Assembly: GCF_002777425.1 (NCBI RefSeq)
Contig: NZ_MDVC01000003.1
Span: 1 to 47,846 of the forward strand
Reading direction: 5' to 3'
Source of the DNA: Snodgrassella alvi
Lineage (GTDB): Bacteria; Pseudomonadota; Gammaproteobacteria; Burkholderiales; Neisseriaceae
DNA length: 47,846 nucleotides
The position numbers were made by a program, and so were the translations under genes. Shown here piece after piece: positions 39,728 through 47,741 of this stretch. Below the pieces are notes generated by a model. It did no database searches. It was not told where the DNA came from and saw only the letters and a program-made list of their open reading frames with translations. The number at the start of each line of letters is the position of its first letter. The first letter of the stretch is position 1.

Positions 39728-40204
39728 ATGTCACTTAATGATAAACAGGAATTATTCGCATTGAATGTGGCTGCGGGGATAAATCAGACGGAAGCCTGTG
39801 TTAATGCGGGTTACAGCAGGAATGGTGCAGCCGCTGCCGCATGTCGTTTAATGAAAAATCAGGCCGTTTTAGCACGCATTGAGGAGCTGAAAAAACAGCA
39901 AAACAGACTTAACAAAAATATTAACAAAATTGTTAACAATGATATTAACACGGATGTTAATCCTGTTAAGTCTGCATCACCGCCCAGTGATGACCCTTTG
40001 CAGTTTTTGGTGATGGTAATGAATGATGACAGCTGGCCGCACAAGCTGCGGATTGATGCCGCTAAAACCCTGATGCCTTATAAGCATGGGCGTATTGGCG
40101 AGACCGGCAAGAAAGAGGCGGCCAGAGATGTGGCCATTGAAAAATCACGCGCTGGCGGACTGTCTGCGCGGCTAGAGCAGAAAGGTTTGAAACAGGTGAA
40201 GTAA
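39728..40204 (+). CDS. terminase small subunit
   Basis: The 158-residue protein recognises phage DNA for packaging. Its N-terminal helix-turn-helix (LNDKQELFALNVAAGINQTEACVNAGYSRNGAAAAACRLMKNQAVLARIEELKKQQ) is the Terminase_2/P27-like pattern. The linker LNKNINKIVNNDINTDVN is a four-residue repeat encoded by a 12-base tandem repeat. The C-terminal part (PLQFLVMVMNDDSWPHKLRIDAAKTLMPYKH) is the usual oligomerisation region. It stops directly before terL. Confidence 0.9.
   Translation: MSLNDKQELFALNVAAGINQTEACVNAGYSRNGAAAAACRLMKNQAVLARIEELKKQQNRLNKNINKIVNNDINTDVNPVKSASPPSDDPLQFLVMVMNDDSWPHKLRIDAAKTLMPYKHGRIGETGKKEAARDVAIEKSRAGGLSARLEQKGLKQVK
39909..39970. repeat. 12-bp-periodic TTAAC repeats in terS
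   Basis: TTAAC begins at 39909, 39921, 39933 and 39945, then TTAAT at 39957 and TTAAG at 39966. The first five are exactly 12 bases apart. Confidence 0.85.
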
Positions 40205-41926
40205 ATGGCTGATTGGGTGACAGCCTGCCCTGACTGGGAAGAGCGGATTGTTAACCGGCAGTCATTGGTGCCCAGTGAACCGCTATTTCCTATCGTGGCA
40301 GAGATTGCGATTGAGGTATTTGGTGATCTGATAGTGCCCGACATGACCGGATTGCCAAGAATGCGTGATGTAATGCCGCAGTGGGTATTTGATTTTGTTG
40401 GTGCGATTTTTGGCGCACTTGATCCAGATACGCAGCGCAGACTAATCAAAAAGTTCTTTCTGCTGATTAGCAAGAAAAACGCTAAATCAACCATTGCTGC
40501 CGGAATTATGATAACCGCCCTCGAACTGAATGAACGTAATTTAGCTGAGGCTATCATTCTGGCGCCAACGAAAGAAGTGGCTGATAATTCGTTTAAACCT
40601 GCGGCGGGTATGATTGAGTTTGACCCGGAAATGCAGGACAAATACAGCATTTCCAAGCATACAAGGACGATAACGCATTTAGCTACTAAGTCAACCCTGA
40701 AAGTTGTGGCTGCGGACGATAAAACAGCAGGTGGCCTGAAAGCCGCCTTTGTTTTGATTGATGAACATCATTTATTTGGCGCGATGGCGAATGCGGAATC
40801 CATAATTAAAGAAGCCACCGGCGGCCTGATGTCTAAAGTGGATGGTTTTTTAATTATTTTGTCCACGCAATCCCGAGAGCCGCCCGCTGGTGTGTTTAAA
40901 ACGGAACTGGAGTATGCGCGTTCGGTACGGGATGGCAAGACGGCAGAGGGTAAAGAGCTTGTTGATAAGACTTATTTGCCGGTTTTATATGAGTTTCCGG
41001 CTGCGCTTATTAAGTCGGGAGCGTATAAGAAGCCTGAAAACTTCTATATAACCAATCCAAGCCTTGGCTACTCAGTAGACGAGGCTTTTCTGATTAGTGA
41101 GTATCGACAGGCCGAACTGAAAGGCGAAGAAACGCTGATTGAGTTTGAGGCCAAGCACTTAAACAAGGAAGTCGGGTTAAATTTACGCTCAGATCGCTGG
41201 AGTGGTGCAGATTACTGGCTAGCGCAGACAGATGACACGTTGACGCTAGATACGCTGCTAGAACGCAGCGAGGTGGTTGTAATAGGGCTTGACGGCGGTG
41301 GTAATGATGACCTGTTTGGGTTGGCCGTGGTTGGGCGGGAAAAAGACACTCAGCGCTGGCTTTCATGGTGTTATGCATGGGCAAACCCGCCGGTGCTGAA
41401 TAATCGCAAGGACATCCTGCCGCAACTGGATAGTTTTGTGAAAGACGGTGACATGACCTTTTGCCAAAATGTAGGCGATGACCTGAAAGAAGTGGCTGAG
41501 ATATGTTTGAAAGTGGGCGAAACGGGTTTGTTGCACTCTATAGCAGTTGACCGCTATGGCATGGAACCAGTTTTACAAACCATCCATAATAAATTTGTTG
41601 ACAGTGGCTATGCTTTCCCTGCTGATGGTCTGTTTAAAGCGATATCGCAAGGCTTCAAAATGACAGGCACTATTAAAGCCACAGAGCGCGCTTTAGCCAG
41701 CAAAAATATGTGGCACGCTAATCAACCACTGATGAACTGGAATGTTGGTAACGCCCGCGTTATCCAATCGGGCAACGGTATTCAGGTAACCAAACAGTAT
41801 GCAGGTTTTGCCAAGATTGACAGCCTGATGGCGCTGTTTGATGCCGTGGCCGTGATGGCGACCAATCCGACCTCACGATATAACGGCGGCCTTGATTCTT
41901 TTCTAGACAACTACATAATAGGTTAA
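40205..41926 (+). CDS. terminase large subunit (HK97-type)
   Basis: The 573-residue ATPase-nuclease drives DNA into the head. The ATPase has a Walker-A-like SKKNAKSTIAAGIM (about 90), ILAPTKEVADNSFKPAAGM, Walker B AAFVLIDEHHLFG (about 185) and the coupling segment LIILSTQSREP. The nuclease domain starts with VVIGLDGGGNDDLFGLAVVG (about 360), with its metal-binding Asp. Length and motifs are those of the HK97-type TerL. The ATG follows the terS stop without a gap; portal follows after three bases. Confidence 0.95.
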   Translation: MADWVTACPDWEERIVNRQSLVPSEPLFPIVAEIAIEVFGDLIVPDMTGLPRMRDVMPQWVFDFVGAIFGALDPDTQRRLIKKFFLLISKKNAKSTIAAGIMITALELNERNLAEAIILAPTKEVADNSFKPAAGMIEFDPEMQDKYSISKHTRTITHLATKSTLKVVAADDKTAGGLKAAFVLIDEHHLFGAMANAESIIKEATGGLMSKVDGFLIILSTQSREPPAGVFKTELEYARSVRDGKTAEGKELVDKTYLPVLYEFPAALIKSGAYKKPENFYITNPSLGYSVDEAFLISEYRQAELKGEETLIEFEAKHLNKEVGLNLRSDRWSGADYWLAQTDDTLTLDTLLERSEVVVIGLDGGGNDDLFGLAVVGREKDTQRWLSWCYAWANPPVLNNRKDILPQLDSFVKDGDMTFCQNVGDDLKEVAEICLKVGETGLLHSIAVDRYGMEPVLQTIHNKFVDSGYAFPADGLFKAISQGFKMTGTIKATERALASKNMWHANQPLMNWNVGNARVIQSGNGIQVTKQYAGFAKIDSLMALFDAVAVMATNPTSRYNGGLDSFLDNYIIG

Positions 41927-41929
41927 ACA

Positions 41930-43180
41930 ATGGCTGATTTACAGGATACTGGCTTTTTTCGCCGCATTCTGAGTGCTTTCAGGCCGCAGTTAAAGCTAGG
42001 CAAAGGCGAGAGCATCATGGCAATTGATAGCGCATCGTCGGTTAGTGGCGTCATGGTGACGCCAGAAAAAGCGTTAAAGCTTTCGGCTGTGTGGGCATGT
42101 ATTAATTTACGCTCCGGACTGGTGTCTACCCTGCCTTTTGCCTTACGAACTGCGGATAAAAATATTGCTACTGAGCATCCTTTGTATGACATCTTTCGCT
42201 ATGCGCCCAATGCCGACATGAACCCATGCGAATTCTGGCAGGCATTGATGACTTCAATAGACATATATGGCAATGCATTTGCTGAAATCAAACGCAAAGG
42301 TGAGCGGATTATATCGCTGGAAGTGCTTGATGCGGCCAGAATGAAAATAACCCGCCTGCAAACGGGTGCGGTAGTATATGAATACAATGAAAGGGATGGA
42401 ACGCGAAAACTGCCCGACCGAGATGTTTTTCATTTGAAAGATTTCACGATGGACGGAATAACTGGGCTTTCTCCGCTGTCCTATGGCGCAGAAATCCTAG
42501 GATTGCAAATGGAAGCCAATGATACTACAGCACACGATTACAAGAATCGTTTCAAAGGGCGCGATGTACTTGTATACAGAGGTACAGGGCAAGGCGGGGC
42601 GCCGATATTGAATGAGGAGCAGCGTAAGAAAACCCGCAAATGGCTGCAAGAGTTTTCAGAGGCAAGTGCCGCAGGGAAGACACCAATACTTGAGGGTGGT
42701 TTTGACCTTTTAAACCGAGCGCCGTCATTAAGCCCGATTGATGCCCAATTGCTTGAATCACGCCTGTTTGGCATTGAGGAAATCTGCCGCTGTTTTTCGG
42801 TACCACCGCAATTAATTGGCCACACCAGTAAATCGTCTAGCTGGGCATCCAGTTACGAAAACACGGTGCTTAGTTTTCAGGCATTTGTAATGGTGCCGAA
42901 GCTGGCGCGGATTGAGCAGACGATTACGCGCAAATTGTTAAGTCCGGCGGAGCGCAAGATTTATACACCCAAATTTAATACCGAGGGGCTATTGCGCGCT
43001 TCACCCGCCAACCGCGCCAGCTTTTATACCTCAATGGTGCAAAACGGGATTTATTCACGCAATCATGTGCGCGACCTTGAAGACTTGCCGGCCGTGGAGG
43101 GCGGGGACGAATTAACCGTGCAGTTAAATATGGGTACGTTGAATCATGCAGCAAATGAAACATTAAAGAGGCAAGAATGA
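41930..43180 (+). CDS. portal protein (HK97-type)
   Basis: The 416-residue protein forms the dodecameric ring at the head vertex. Diagnostic parts: KALKLSAVWACINLRSGLVSTLPFALR, PCEFWQALMTSIDIYGNAFAEIKR, DVFHLKDFTMDGITGLSPLSYGAEILGLQ, and EEICRCFSVPPQLIGHTSKSSSWASSYENTVLSFQAFVMVPKLARIEQTITRKLL, the typical phage_portal signature. The stop overlaps the protease start (ATGA). Confidence 0.95.
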   Translation: MADLQDTGFFRRILSAFRPQLKLGKGESIMAIDSASSVSGVMVTPEKALKLSAVWACINLRSGLVSTLPFALRTADKNIATEHPLYDIFRYAPNADMNPCEFWQALMTSIDIYGNAFAEIKRKGERIISLEVLDAARMKITRLQTGAVVYEYNERDGTRKLPDRDVFHLKDFTMDGITGLSPLSYGAEILGLQMEANDTTAHDYKNRFKGRDVLVYRGTGQGGAPILNEEQRKKTRKWLQEFSEASAAGKTPILEGGFDLLNRAPSLSPIDAQLLESRLFGIEEICRCFSVPPQLIGHTSKSSSWASSYENTVLSFQAFVMVPKLARIEQTITRKLLSPAERKIYTPKFNTEGLLRASPANRASFYTSMVQNGIYSRNHVRDLEDLPAVEGGDELTVQLNMGTLNHAANETLKRQE

Positions 43181-43827
43181 TGCAGACAAAACGTCTTGAT
43201 ATGCCGCTTGAAATTAAATCCGTCAAAGAAGACGGTTTTTTTTCGGGTTACGGTTCTATAAATGGCAATGTAGATTCTTATGGTGATGTGGTAGTGCCGG
43301 GGGCGTTCGCAAAGTCGCTGGCGGAATGGGAAGCCCGCGGCCGCATGCCACCAGTGTTATTCAATCATGACTGGAACGCACCTATTGGCTGCTATACCAA
43401 ACTGGTTGAAGATGAGCGAGGGCTGTATGTCGAGGGTAGATTGCTGATCGACCAGATAGGAAAAGCGCGGGAAACGCATGCATTATTGCAGGCCAAGGCG
43501 ATTGATGGCCTGTCGATTGGTTATAGCATCGAGCGGCAGGAATACGACCGGCAAGCAGATACCAACAAACTGATAGAAGTAAAACTATATGAAATATCCG
43601 TCGTCATTTTTCCAGCCAATCCGGAAGCCAGGGTGGACTATGTCAAGCATGATCATGGCTTACCCTCATCTGAACAGTTCAAAGCGCTGTTAATGCAAAA
43701 CGGATTTAATGCAAAGCAGGCCGCTGTCATTCACGACAGCGGTTTTTTTTCGTTGTCACAAAAGGCAACACCAACCAACCACGTGTCTGAAATAGACGAA
43801 GTTATACGAATTTTAGGAGCTAACTAG
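43177..43827 (+). CDS. prohead maturation protease (HK97-type)
   Basis: The 216-residue serine protease cleaves the capsid protein's delta domain. The fold start LEIKSVKEDGFFSGYGSINGNVDSYGDVVVPGAFAKSL, the catalytic His in MPPVLFNHDWNAPIG and the catalytic Ser in IDGLSIGYSIERQEYD are present. After about residue 160 comes a variable C-terminal tail. An intrinsic-terminator-like sequence lies in its last part (43721-43750). The first ATG overlaps the portal stop. Confidence 0.93.
   Translation: MMQTKRLDMPLEIKSVKEDGFFSGYGSINGNVDSYGDVVVPGAFAKSLAEWEARGRMPPVLFNHDWNAPIGCYTKLVEDERGLYVEGRLLIDQIGKARETHALLQAKAIDGLSIGYSIERQEYDRQADTNKLIEVKLYEISVVIFPANPEARVDYVKHDHGLPSSEQFKALLMQNGFNAKQAAVIHDSGFFSLSQKATPTNHVSEIDEVIRILGAN
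43721..43750 (+). terminator. terminator-like hairpin inside the protease gene
   Basis: CCGCTGTC-N6-GACAGCGG (43721-43742) followed by eight T (43743-43750), within the coding sequence and 78 bases before the capsid gene. It has all features of a strong intrinsic terminator. Confidence 0.7.
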
Positions 43828-45072
43828 ATGGCTGATGCAGATGAAATCAAAGCAGGTGAACTGGCTAAAGTGCTGAAAGAAAAGCAGGAAGCGGTTAATA
43901 AGGCCGTTGACGAAGTTAAGGGACTTGGCGAGGAGCTTAAAGGCAAGCTTGCGAAAGGTGACAAAGTTACCGAAGAACTTAAAAACGATGTTGACAAGCT
44001 GCTGACCGAAGTTAATGGCCTTAAGTCGCAAGTGCTGGATATGGAACAGGCGCAGGCGCGCAATCCTGTCACCCCGCAGGGCAAGCAGACTTTGGGGAGT
44101 ATGGTGGTTAAGTCTGAACAGTTTAAAAACTGCGCCAACATATCACAAGGCGACAAGCTGCGCATTCCTATTAATACTAAAGAGTTGGGCGGTTCAGACA
44201 ACACGAGTTACAGTGCCGGTGCATTAGTACAGCCACACGTTGTTAGTACTGTCACCTTGCCGGAGCAGCGATTAATGGTGCGTGATTTGCTTACGCCGGG
44301 CAATACCGATAGAGACATGATAATCGTACCCAGAGAAGAATTTTTTGATAATAAAGCTGATATAGTACCTGAGGGGCGTATAAAGCCTGAATCACATTTA
44401 AACTTTGTGCAGGAAACGGTGCCGGTTGTAACTATTGCCCACTGGCTTAAAGCAACCAGACAGATATTGAGTGACGCTTCCGGCTTGCAATCTATGATTG
44501 ATGGCCGCCTGCGGTACGGCCTGAAACTCAAGGAAGAGCAGCAGCTATTAAATGGCGCTGGTGGTGGCGCGCAGATAACAGGTCTGATACCTAACGCTAC
44601 AAAGTTTCAAAATAAAAGTAACGTTAAGGACTTTACCATTATTGACCAGTTACGTCTGGCCATGTTGCAGGTGGTATTGTCTGGTTACAGTGCTACCGGC
44701 CATGTACTCAACCCGGTGCAATGGGCAGAAATTGAAATGGCCAAGGATGACATTGGCCGCTATGTCATCGGTAATCCGCAGGGGCAGGCAATCCCGACAT
44801 TATGGGGGCAGCCAGTTGTTGCCACGCCGTCTATGGAACAAGGCGAGTTTCTGACTGGCGCTTTCAAAATGGGGGCACAAATCTTTGACCGCTGGGATAT
44901 GGGTATTAATATCGCCTTTAATAACGAGGATGATTTTGTTCGCAATATGGTAACCATATTGTGCGAGGAGCGGCTGGCACTGGCTATTTACCGGAAAGAT
45001 GCATTTGTAACGGGTAAATTGCAGGGTGTTCAGAGTACACAGCCTGCGCCACCTACGCCGCCGAATTCCTAA
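43828..45072 (+). CDS. major capsid protein (HK97 fold)
   Basis: The 414-residue protein builds the head shell. The first 75 residues are a Lys/Glu-rich coiled coil ([34 protein letters not shown]...) that fits the scaffolding delta domain removed by the protease. The fold proper starts near [27 protein letters not shown] and has the usual E-loop and P-domain text ([41 protein letters not shown]) and the C-terminal [43 protein letters not shown] precedes the ATG. Confidence 0.95.
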   Translation: MADADEIKAGELAKVLKEKQEAVNKAVDEVKGLGEELKGKLAKGDKVTEELKNDVDKLLTEVNGLKSQVLDMEQAQARNPVTPQGKQTLGSMVVKSEQFKNCANISQGDKLRIPINTKELGGSDNTSYSAGALVQPHVVSTVTLPEQRLMVRDLLTPGNTDRDMIIVPREEFFDNKADIVPEGRIKPESHLNFVQETVPVVTIAHWLKATRQILSDASGLQSMIDGRLRYGLKLKEEQQLLNGAGGGAQITGLIPNATKFQNKSNVKDFTIIDQLRLAMLQVVLSGYSATGHVLNPVQWAEIEMAKDDIGRYVIGNPQGQAIPTLWGQPVVATPSMEQGEFLTGAFKMGAQIFDRWDMGINIAFNNEDDFVRNMVTILCEERLALAIYRKDAFVTGKLQGVQSTQPAPPTPPNS

Positions 45073-45092
45073 ACAAACCAAAACCGTTTATT

Positions 45093-45110
45093 CCGCCCCG
45101 CAAGGGGCGG
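45093..45110 (+). other. RNA hairpin with GNRA tetraloop after the capsid gene
   Basis: CCGCCCC-GCAA-GGGGCGG has a perfect seven-base stem and a GNRA-type loop, and no T tract. It may protect the capsid mRNA 3' end or slow polymerase. Confidence 0.6.
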
Positions 45111-45122
45111 CTGAGGGCGATT

Positions 45123-45437
45123 ATGATTAGTATTGAAGATATTCGTAATAATTGCCGGATTGATGACGATAGCGAAGATGATTTGCTTAGAATTTATCTA
45201 GCAGCGGCACAGGAAACAGTAAAACAGTTCACCGGACGCAACTGGTACGAAAATGAAGTGCCGGATACAGACCCGACAGGCATGTTGTACAACTCCGCAG
45301 TCGACATGGCAATGTTACTGCTAACCGCCAACTGGTATAAAAACCGTGAGGCGGTTTCTGCAATGAATGCCGCATGGCTGCCTTTTGGTGTCGGGTTTTT
45401 ATTGCAGCCGTACCGGATTATGTGGGGGGATGCATGA
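45123..45437 (+). CDS. head-tail connector protein (gp6-like)
   Basis: The 104-residue helical protein has the pattern MISIEDIRNNCRIDDDSEDDLLRIYLAAAQETVKQFTGR, then PTGMLYNSAVDMAMLLLTANWYKNREAV and the C-terminal PFGVGFLLQPYRI, typical of the HK97 gp6-like connector (phage_gp6) that sits under the portal. GAGGGCGATT precedes the ATG. The stop overlaps the next start. Confidence 0.9.
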   Translation: MISIEDIRNNCRIDDDSEDDLLRIYLAAAQETVKQFTGRNWYENEVPDTDPTGMLYNSAVDMAMLLLTANWYKNREAVSAMNAAWLPFGVGFLLQPYRIMWGDA

Positions 45438-45775
45438 GTATTGCGGCAGGCAAACTTGATAAACGGGTATTGATTCAACGCCCGGAAATCAGTAAGGGCA
45501 GTCTGGGGGATATTGAAAAAAACTGGGTTGATGTCGGCAAGGTATGGGCAAACATGTCCTATCTGTCTGGCCGTGAGTTTGTTAAAAACGGGCTGGATTC
45601 GGCAAGTTGTACCGTGTCGATACAGGTGCGCACAAGCAAACTGACAGCCAACATTACTCCTGAATACCGGATTATGTACAAAGGCAGTATTTTCAATATT
45701 CAGGCAGTATTACCGGATTCGACTCACCCCGAAGTAATTAATTTACCTTGTACAACGGGTATGAACGAGGGTTAA
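45434..45775 (+). CDS. head closure / head-tail joining protein
   Basis: The 113-residue beta-rich protein has the pattern of the phage head-tail joining family: LDKRVLIQRPEISKGSLGDIEKNWVDVGKVWANMSYLSGREFVKNG, then SIQVRTSKLTANITPEYRIMYKGSIFNIQAVLPD. It closes the head beneath the connector. The start at 45434 (MSIAAGKL) overlaps the upstream stop (ATGA); a frame to 45374 lies inside the connector gene. Confidence 0.88.
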   Translation: MSIAAGKLDKRVLIQRPEISKGSLGDIEKNWVDVGKVWANMSYLSGREFVKNGLDSASCTVSIQVRTSKLTANITPEYRIMYKGSIFNIQAVLPDSTHPEVINLPCTTGMNEG

Positions 45776-45777
45776 AA

Positions 45778-46260
45778 ATGGCATTCAACTTTAAGGTTAA
45801 CGGGCTGGAGCGGTTGCAGAAAAAGCTAAGGCGACTTGGTAAGAGCGTTCAGGAAGACATTGCCAAAAAAGCCACCGGCAAAGGTGCAGCCATCATCCGG
45901 GACGAGGCAAAAAACAATGCCTACAAGGCATCAAAACCTTACCGGGTTTACAACAGTGACGGCAAGGGCGGTAAAACCTGTACAGTAGTGAAGCCCGGCC
46001 ATGTCGGGCGCAGCATCATCATGAAGCGCATCCCTGCCTCGGAACGGCACGGGCTGGCTTCCAAGCATATCGTCACCGTATCCAATTCCAAGGAAATTCC
46101 CAAAGGAGCAAAACAGATTGCCACCTTTGTGGAATACGGTATTAACATGCCGCAGCCGCATCCGTTTATGCGTCCAGCTTATGACAATAAGCGCGGGGAG
46201 GCTAAAAAGGAAGCAGCCAAAATATTGCTGGAAGAGGTGCAGAAAGAATGGAAGAAATAG
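45778..46260 (+). CDS. HK97 gp10-family tail component
   Basis: The 160-residue basic protein begins NFKVNGLERLQKKLRRLGKSVQEDIAKKATGKGAAIIRDEAKNNA and ends in EYGINMPQPHPFMRPAYDNKRGEAKKEAAKILLEEVQK, both hallmarks of the gp10 family (the P-x-P-F-M-R-P-A element). It has a role at the head-tail joint or tail end. GAGGGTTAAAA precedes the ATG. It overlaps the next gene by 13 bases. Confidence 0.92.
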   Translation: MAFNFKVNGLERLQKKLRRLGKSVQEDIAKKATGKGAAIIRDEAKNNAYKASKPYRVYNSDGKGGKTCTVVKPGHVGRSIIMKRIPASERHGLASKHIVTVSNSKEIPKGAKQIATFVEYGINMPQPHPFMRPAYDNKRGEAKKEAAKILLEEVQKEWKK

Positions 46261-46604
46261 CTATTTTTTACAGCACCATAAAGGATTTATGCGGCGGGCG
46301 CGTTTATCCAGACCTGATACCGGTGCAGAACAGCGCCACAGACCCGGCCATGTGGCCAGCTATGCGTTATGTACTTGTTTCCGGGCAAGTGGAGACAACA
46401 AACTGTTATCAGAGTTTCAACCCGCGGGTGCAGGTGGATATTTATGCCAGCACGGCGCAGGAGCGCGCGCAATGTGTGCAGCAGGTGATGGATACGATAC
46501 AGGCTAGCGACGAAATCGAATGCCTGCTTAAAACAGCGCCATTCTTTTCTTACGATATTGACAGAAAGAAATATCTGGCAACCTTTGATTATCTGATTGT
46601 TTAA
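46248..46604 (+). CDS. tail terminator protein (DUF3168-like)
   Basis: The 118-residue protein has the tail-completion family layout: IFYSTIKDLCGGRVYPDLIPVQNSATDPAMWPAMRYVLVSGQVETT, then NPRVQVDIYASTAQERAQCVQQVMDTIQASD, and the final strands. It caps the tail tube and fixes its length. Its start lies inside the gp10-like gene, after GAGGTGCAG. A hairpin with seven T follows its stop. Confidence 0.8.
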   Translation: MEEIAIFYSTIKDLCGGRVYPDLIPVQNSATDPAMWPAMRYVLVSGQVETTNCYQSFNPRVQVDIYASTAQERAQCVQQVMDTIQASDEIECLLKTAPFFSYDIDRKKYLATFDYLIV

Positions 46605-46626
46605 CTGACAATTGTTTTTTATACGA

Positions 46627-46651
46627 GCCACGGTTATCCGTGGCTTTTTTT
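46627..46651 (+). terminator. terminator-like hairpin before the tail tube gene
   Basis: GCCACGG-TTAT-CCGTGGC and seven T, then ATGGAG as Shine-Dalgarno region. Same layout as the early-operon hairpin units, on the other strand. Confidence 0.7.
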
Positions 46652-46663
46652 ATGGAGTTTTTT

Positions 46664-47350
46664 ATGGCAAAAACACAAGGGCAACCGGCTATTAAGAAAA
46701 GTGCGAAGCGCGGGATGAGTTTTAATAGCCGCACTTACTTTTACGACCTGCCGGAGACGCCGACAAAAGTTATTAGTGATTTAACAAACACTAAACCAGC
46801 CATTGCTACATCTGTGGGTCATGGCTTGAAAACGGGTGATGCGGTTTGGGTTGAGAGCGTCGAAAACGATGCTATTAATGGCTATTATCTTGTTAGCGTG
46901 AGTAACGAAGACTCATTTGCGCTGATGACGCTGGACGGGGAAGATATCGGCACGGTGACCGATGCTAAATTTACCACCGTGAAAAGATACAGCTTCTGTG
47001 ATGCCACCAGCGTCAAGATAGCGGCGCTCAAGACTAAAGCAATTGATGCAACCACCATCTGCGACGAGGGCGCTGTCACTGAGCTGGAAAAAGAGCCGGG
47101 CACCATTAGCCTGTCCGGATTGTGGGCGCCAGACAAAGAAGTTCAGGATTTTCTGGAAGAGATGGCCGAGGAGCTGGAGACCATATTTTTTACCTTAAAA
47201 CCCAAAGGCAGCAAGTATATGCGCGGTTATCAGGTAAAAATCACCAGCTTGGACTGGGATGGTAAAAGTGGCGATAAATGGCAGTTTTCTATCGAACTGC
47301 AAATTAATGGTCGCAGCCGTAAGTTAGATATGACAACAGGAGCAAAATAA
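46664..47350 (+). CDS. major tail tube protein
   Basis: The 228-residue protein is in the tail tube position. Residues about 30-95 (TPTKVISDLTNTKPAIATSVGHGLKTGDAVWVESVENDAINGYYLVSVSNEDSFALMTLDG) are an inserted domain like the H-G-L-x-x-G-D repeat domain found in several phage tail proteins. The rest (ISLSGLWAPDKEVQDFLEEMAEELETIFFTLKPKGSKYMRGYQVKITSLDWDGKSGDKWQFSIELQINGR) fits the tube fold of siphoviruses. The start is taken at 46664, where GGAG lies six bases upstream. Confidence 0.82.
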   Translation: MAKTQGQPAIKKSAKRGMSFNSRTYFYDLPETPTKVISDLTNTKPAIATSVGHGLKTGDAVWVESVENDAINGYYLVSVSNEDSFALMTLDGEDIGTVTDAKFTTVKRYSFCDATSVKIAALKTKAIDATTICDEGAVTELEKEPGTISLSGLWAPDKEVQDFLEEMAEELETIFFTLKPKGSKYMRGYQVKITSLDWDGKSGDKWQFSIELQINGRSRKLDMTTGAK

Positions 47351-47351
47351 G

Positions 47352-47741
47352 ATGACCAACACCGCAAACACAAAAGAAGCCTTTATCAATGCCGCCCGCC
47401 AGTATATGCGCAAGGCAGTAATCAGCGCCGTACCGGATATTGCCCCGTACGATGGACATCTGCATGTCAAGATGTTCAATGTGCGCGAAATGACCGATTT
47501 TTTTCAGCGGTGCAGCGAATTTGAAAGCAGCTACGATGATGGTTTAAACGGCGTGCGTGAAAAAGCGCTGATGATTGTCGACCAGGATGGCAATCCCATG
47601 TTTTACCCGGATAGCCGCGAAGATTTGGAGTTTCTGGCTGACCTGCCCAGCAAAGTACTGGCGGCCGTACAAGATCATTTCTTCCTGATCAACGGAGATG
47701 CAGGGTTAAAAAAGCAGTTACAAGACGCGAAAAATTCATAA
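47352..47741 (+). CDS. tail assembly chaperone (lambda gpG-like)
   Basis: The 129-residue protein lies after the tail tube gene, where siphoviruses encode the chaperone that binds the tape measure protein. Visible parts are DGHLHVKMFNVREMTDFFQRC and the C-terminal GLKKQLQDAKNS. AGGAGCAAAATAAG precedes the ATG. Close to the end the codons TTA AAA AAG contain the slippery heptamer A AAA AAG (47708-47714), and the -1 frame continues as a coding sequence to the window edge, so a longer fusion product is expected. Confidence 0.85.
   Translation: MTNTANTKEAFINAARQYMRKAVISAVPDIAPYDGHLHVKMFNVREMTDFFQRCSEFESSYDDGLNGVREKALMIVDQDGNPMFYPDSREDLEFLADLPSKVLAAVQDHFFLINGDAGLKKQLQDAKNS

Noticed and set aside
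40078-40656. 192-codon minus-strand frame opposite the terminase genes
   Set aside because: Ser/Ile-rich antisense shadow of terS and terL, with no start signal.
47729-47735. G AAA AAT as the frameshift site of the tail chaperone
   Set aside because: The upstream A AAA AAG matches the known strong heptamer and fits the zero frame exactly; the second site would need a poorer re-pairing.
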